From: Chloroflexota bacterium
GTDB taxonomy: Bacteria; Chloroflexota; Anaerolineae; Anaerolineales; Villigracilaceae
DNA length: 8,360 nucleotides
Direction of reading: 5' to 3'
NCBI GenBank assembly: GCA_021812905.1
Contig: JAKAMM010000064.1
Coordinates: forward strand, 1 to 8,360
Every line of letters begins with the position of its first letter. Within the stretch, counting starts at the first letter, position 1. The position numbers were made by a program, and so were the translations under genes. Of the stretch, positions 6,952 through 8,360 are shown one piece after another. The notes under the pieces were generated by a model, which made no database searches, was not told the DNA's origin, and saw only the letters and a program-made list of their open reading frames with translations.

Positions 6952-7863
6952 ATGTTTCGAAAGATTCTTCTCCTCGCTTCTCTCTCTGGACTTTTAGCCG
7001 GATGCGCGTTACCGGGTTCCGTTTCTGTTCCCACGCCTTATCCCGCAATTTATCTGCCGACGGTAATCTACCTTACCGCTCAATCTCTTGACGGGACAAT
7101 GTCCGCGCAAACGGTCGCAGCGACTACACCGACTAAGACGCTAACCGAAACGCCTGTCCCCCCGACCCCAACACCTCAATCCACAGCCACAATCACACCC
7201 GCGCCAAATGTCCCCTTGGCAGCCATTCAGATCAATGCGCCCGGCCCGGAGTCGAGGGTGGCTTCGCCGCTGGATGTCCGCATTATGGCAGTTTCAGGCA
7301 AGAGTAATCAAGTGGAACTGGCTCTTTATGGCGAAGATGGACGCTTGTTCAGCAGGTCGGTAAGAGTATTGCCGAGTCATCCGAGTGGTGAATACTTGTT
7401 TCTGAAGATCCCGTTCGAGATCCGTGCTGCGGCGGAGGTCGGCATTTTGCAAGTCAGCACAAAGGATGAATATGGGCGCATTCAGTCTCTTAACACAGTA
7501 CGCGTTTTGTTGATATCAACCGGTGTCAGCCAGATCAATCCGGCGGGCAATGGCATATATGAGCGCGTGACCCTGCTTCATCTTCCGGCGGGAAGTACGG
7601 TTTCAGGCGGCGTTGTAAATGTCGAGGGCCAGTTCATTCCGTTCAATCATAAGCAGGTGGTCCTCGAGTTGGTCTCTGATGATGGCAAAAGCCTCGTATC
7701 GCGTGTGTTGAACTTTGACGGCTTGGACGCGCAAAATTTCAGCACGACCCTCCCGTACAAAGTCAGCGCGCCGACACAGGCGCGGCTCTTCCTTTGTCAG
7801 CCGGACGATGTATTGGATACCCCGGTGTATGTTTATAGTCAGGAGATCACTCTCGATCCATAA
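6952..7863 (+). CDS. Lipoprotein with Thr/Pro-rich linker and two Ig-like (Gmad2-like) domains
   Basis: A 303-residue predicted surface lipoprotein. The signal peptide is clear: MFRK, a hydrophobic core, and lipobox LLAG-Cys18. A Thr/Pro-rich linker (about 58-86) acts as a flexible tether. Two similar beta-rich segments follow: IQINAPGPESRVASPLDV (92-109) with VELALYGEDGRLFSRSVRVL, and LPAGSTVSGGVVNVEG (211-226) with VVLELVSDDGKSLVSRVLNF. Both fit the pattern 'P.pgs.v.sp..v.G....v...l.d.dG..l', as in the Gmad2 Ig-like domain of spore-germination and other secreted proteins. Function is unknown; a structural or binding role outside the membrane is likely. Start ATG 6952 is supported by the signal peptide. 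There is no strong ribosome site (GGAT at 6937-6940 is weak) and the upstream terminator is very close, which is odd. Confidence 0.85.
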   Translation: MFRKILLLASLSGLLAGCALPGSVSVPTPYPAIYLPTVIYLTAQSLDGTMSAQTVAATTPTKTLTETPVPPTPTPQSTATITPAPNVPLAAIQINAPGPESRVASPLDVRIMAVSGKSNQVELALYGEDGRLFSRSVRVLPSHPSGEYLFLKIPFEIRAAAEVGILQVSTKDEYGRIQSLNTVRVLLISTGVSQINPAGNGIYERVTLLHLPAGSTVSGGVVNVEGQFIPFNHKQVVLELVSDDGKSLVSRVLNFDGLDAQNFSTTLPYKVSAPTQARLFLCQPDDVLDTPVYVYSQEITLDP

Positions 7864-8262
7864 TGCCATTATCGCGGGATGGCATGGATGGGTGTCAGTT
7901 TTTTGGAAAACCACTCAAAACGAATGGCACAAACGGCACTGGGTGAACGCATCTTACATCTAGCTAGACAATTAGTCAAAATAGCGTATCCTCTGGTGAA
8001 ACAGATGCCACTATTTACGCAAGGTGCTTGCCGGTTTTTTGCAACTTGTCCAGGCGTAAGATGCGTTTGTCCTGCCCTAGGCATTGCGATACCTGCGGGC
8101 TAACATGCAGGCTATGGCTTTCTCAAAGTAGGTTGACATTTCAAGGATGATGTGTTCGATGTTGCCATTTTGGGCTAAAAAGCCTGTCACGGGTGCCATT
8201 TGTGTACACAGATTGTTGATTTTATGAACAAACAGTTGTATTGACATTACTTTGAGAAAGCC
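7864..8262. other. Gene-free, inverted-repeat-rich region
   Basis: No reading frame of convincing quality covers this 400-bp stretch; short frames exist on both strands but show no family motif and lack ribosome sites. It holds many hairpins: ATGCCAT/ATGGCAT (7863-7869 / 7879-7885, no T-tract directly after), GCAAG-GTG-CTTGC (8019-8031, followed by C-GG-TTTTTT, a weak terminator candidate), TGCC-CTA-GGCA (8073-8083), CCTGC/GCAGG (8092-8096 / 8107-8111), GGCT-AAAA-AGCC (8173-8184) and the perfect palindrome TGTGTACACA (8201-8210). The two larger inverted repeats are listed separately. It could be a degenerate mobile element, a MITE or a structured RNA; I cannot decide between them. Confidence 0.45.
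7946..8067. repeat. 12-bp perfect inverted repeat, 98-nt spacing
   Basis: AACGCATCTTAC (7946-7957) is repeated inverted as GTAAGATGCGTT (8056-8067). On the + strand transcript the stem extends outward with three G-U wobbles and two G-C pairs (7941-7945 with 8068-8072). This suggests either a structured RNA or the ends of a small decayed element. Confidence 0.5.
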
Positions 8263-8264
8263 AT
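8114..8264. repeat. 17-bp perfect inverted repeat bounding a 151-bp segment (possible MITE)
   Basis: ATGGCTTTCTCAAAGTA (8114-8130) is inverted exactly as TACTTTGAGAAAGCCAT (8248-8264). A perfect 17-bp match at this distance is very unlikely by chance. The 117-bp interior holds the GGCT/AGCC hairpin, the TGTGTACACA palindrome and two direct copies of TTGACAT, one next to each arm (8133-8139, 8241-8247). I see no target-site duplication in the flanks (CAGGCT left, GCGAAA right). The last two bases of the right arm are the first two bases of a possible start codon at 8263. Confidence 0.7.
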
Positions 8265-8360
8265 GCGAAAGAACCTTGCCGGACTTGCAAAAAAACTGGA
8301 ATTGGATATACTTACACATGTCGTTACTCCTTATGGTCCGTCGGGCGCCAACTCGGCGGA
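8263..8360 (+). CDS. Possible start of a hypothetical protein, 3' partial
   Basis: An ATG at 8263 opens a frame of 32 codons that stays open to the window end (MRKNLAGLAKKLELDILTHV, then VTPYGPSGANSA). An in-frame TGA at 8242-8244 limits the start. GAG at 8254-8256 within the inverted-repeat arm could serve as a weak ribosome site. The G/C-rich third codon positions toward the end look like the other genes here. No family is recognised, and the fragment is too short to be sure it is coding. Confidence 0.3.
   Translation, partial: MRKNLAGLAKKLELDILTHVVTPYGPSGANSA

Noticed and set aside
7879..8103. A + strand frame of 74 residues with CRFFATC, reminiscent of the YidD CRF.PTCS motif
   Set aside because: Only this short string matches; the following SxYa..A motif and the rest of YidD are absent, there is no ribosome site, and the frame overlaps the inverted repeats.
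8077..8319. An 80-residue minus-strand frame crossing both 17-bp arms
   Set aside because: It reads through both arms of the inverted repeat, has no recognised motif and no clear ribosome site; probably a by-product of the repeat structure, though not excluded.

Overview
The window looks like chromosomal DNA of a bacterium with roughly balanced GC, most plausibly an Anaerolineae-type Chloroflexota or a relative. This is an inference from style: a split MacAB-like exporter and two lipoproteins with Thr/Pro-rich linkers, one carrying an SH3b domain and one Ig-like domains. No rRNA or marker gene is present to confirm it. Every well-supported gene is on the + strand.

Region 1 (1-2662) is the end of an ABC exporter operon of the MacAB/YknXYZ type: a membrane-fusion adaptor (5' truncated by the window), a LolD/MacB-type ATPase and a MacB-type permease. 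They are joined by 1-nt and 4-nt start/stop overlaps with good Shine-Dalgarno sites. An SH3b-domain lipoprotein (2723-3454) follows.

Region 2 (3451-3778) is the most unusual stretch of gene remains. A GTG-started frame overlapping the lipoprotein stop encodes what looks like the N-terminus of an isoprenylcysteine carboxyl methyltransferase (ICMT)-family membrane protein. What looks like its C-terminus follows about 20 codons later in another frame, with the middle missing. Directly after it lies a compact palindromic, cloverleaf-like repeat (about 3692-3753).

Region 3 (3779-6862) holds a SatA/YyaR-like GNAT acetyltransferase, a short (ACT-less) phosphoglycerate dehydrogenase-type D-2-hydroxyacid dehydrogenase, and an M32 carboxypeptidase (carboxypeptidase Taq family). 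A strong hairpin terminator (6887-6936) closes it. These are housekeeping or accessory enzymes with no obvious shared pathway.

Region 4 (6952-7863) is a second lipoprotein, with two predicted Ig-like (Gmad2-like) domains. Its start codon lies only 15 nt after the terminator.

Region 5 (7864-8262) has no convincing gene but is rich in inverted repeats. One is a perfect 17-bp inverted repeat (8114-8130 / 8248-8264) whose right arm overlaps the start of a possible new reading frame running off the window end. I do not see a clear new multi-gene system. The best leads are the decayed ICMT gene with its palindromic repeat, and the inverted-repeat region at the right end.
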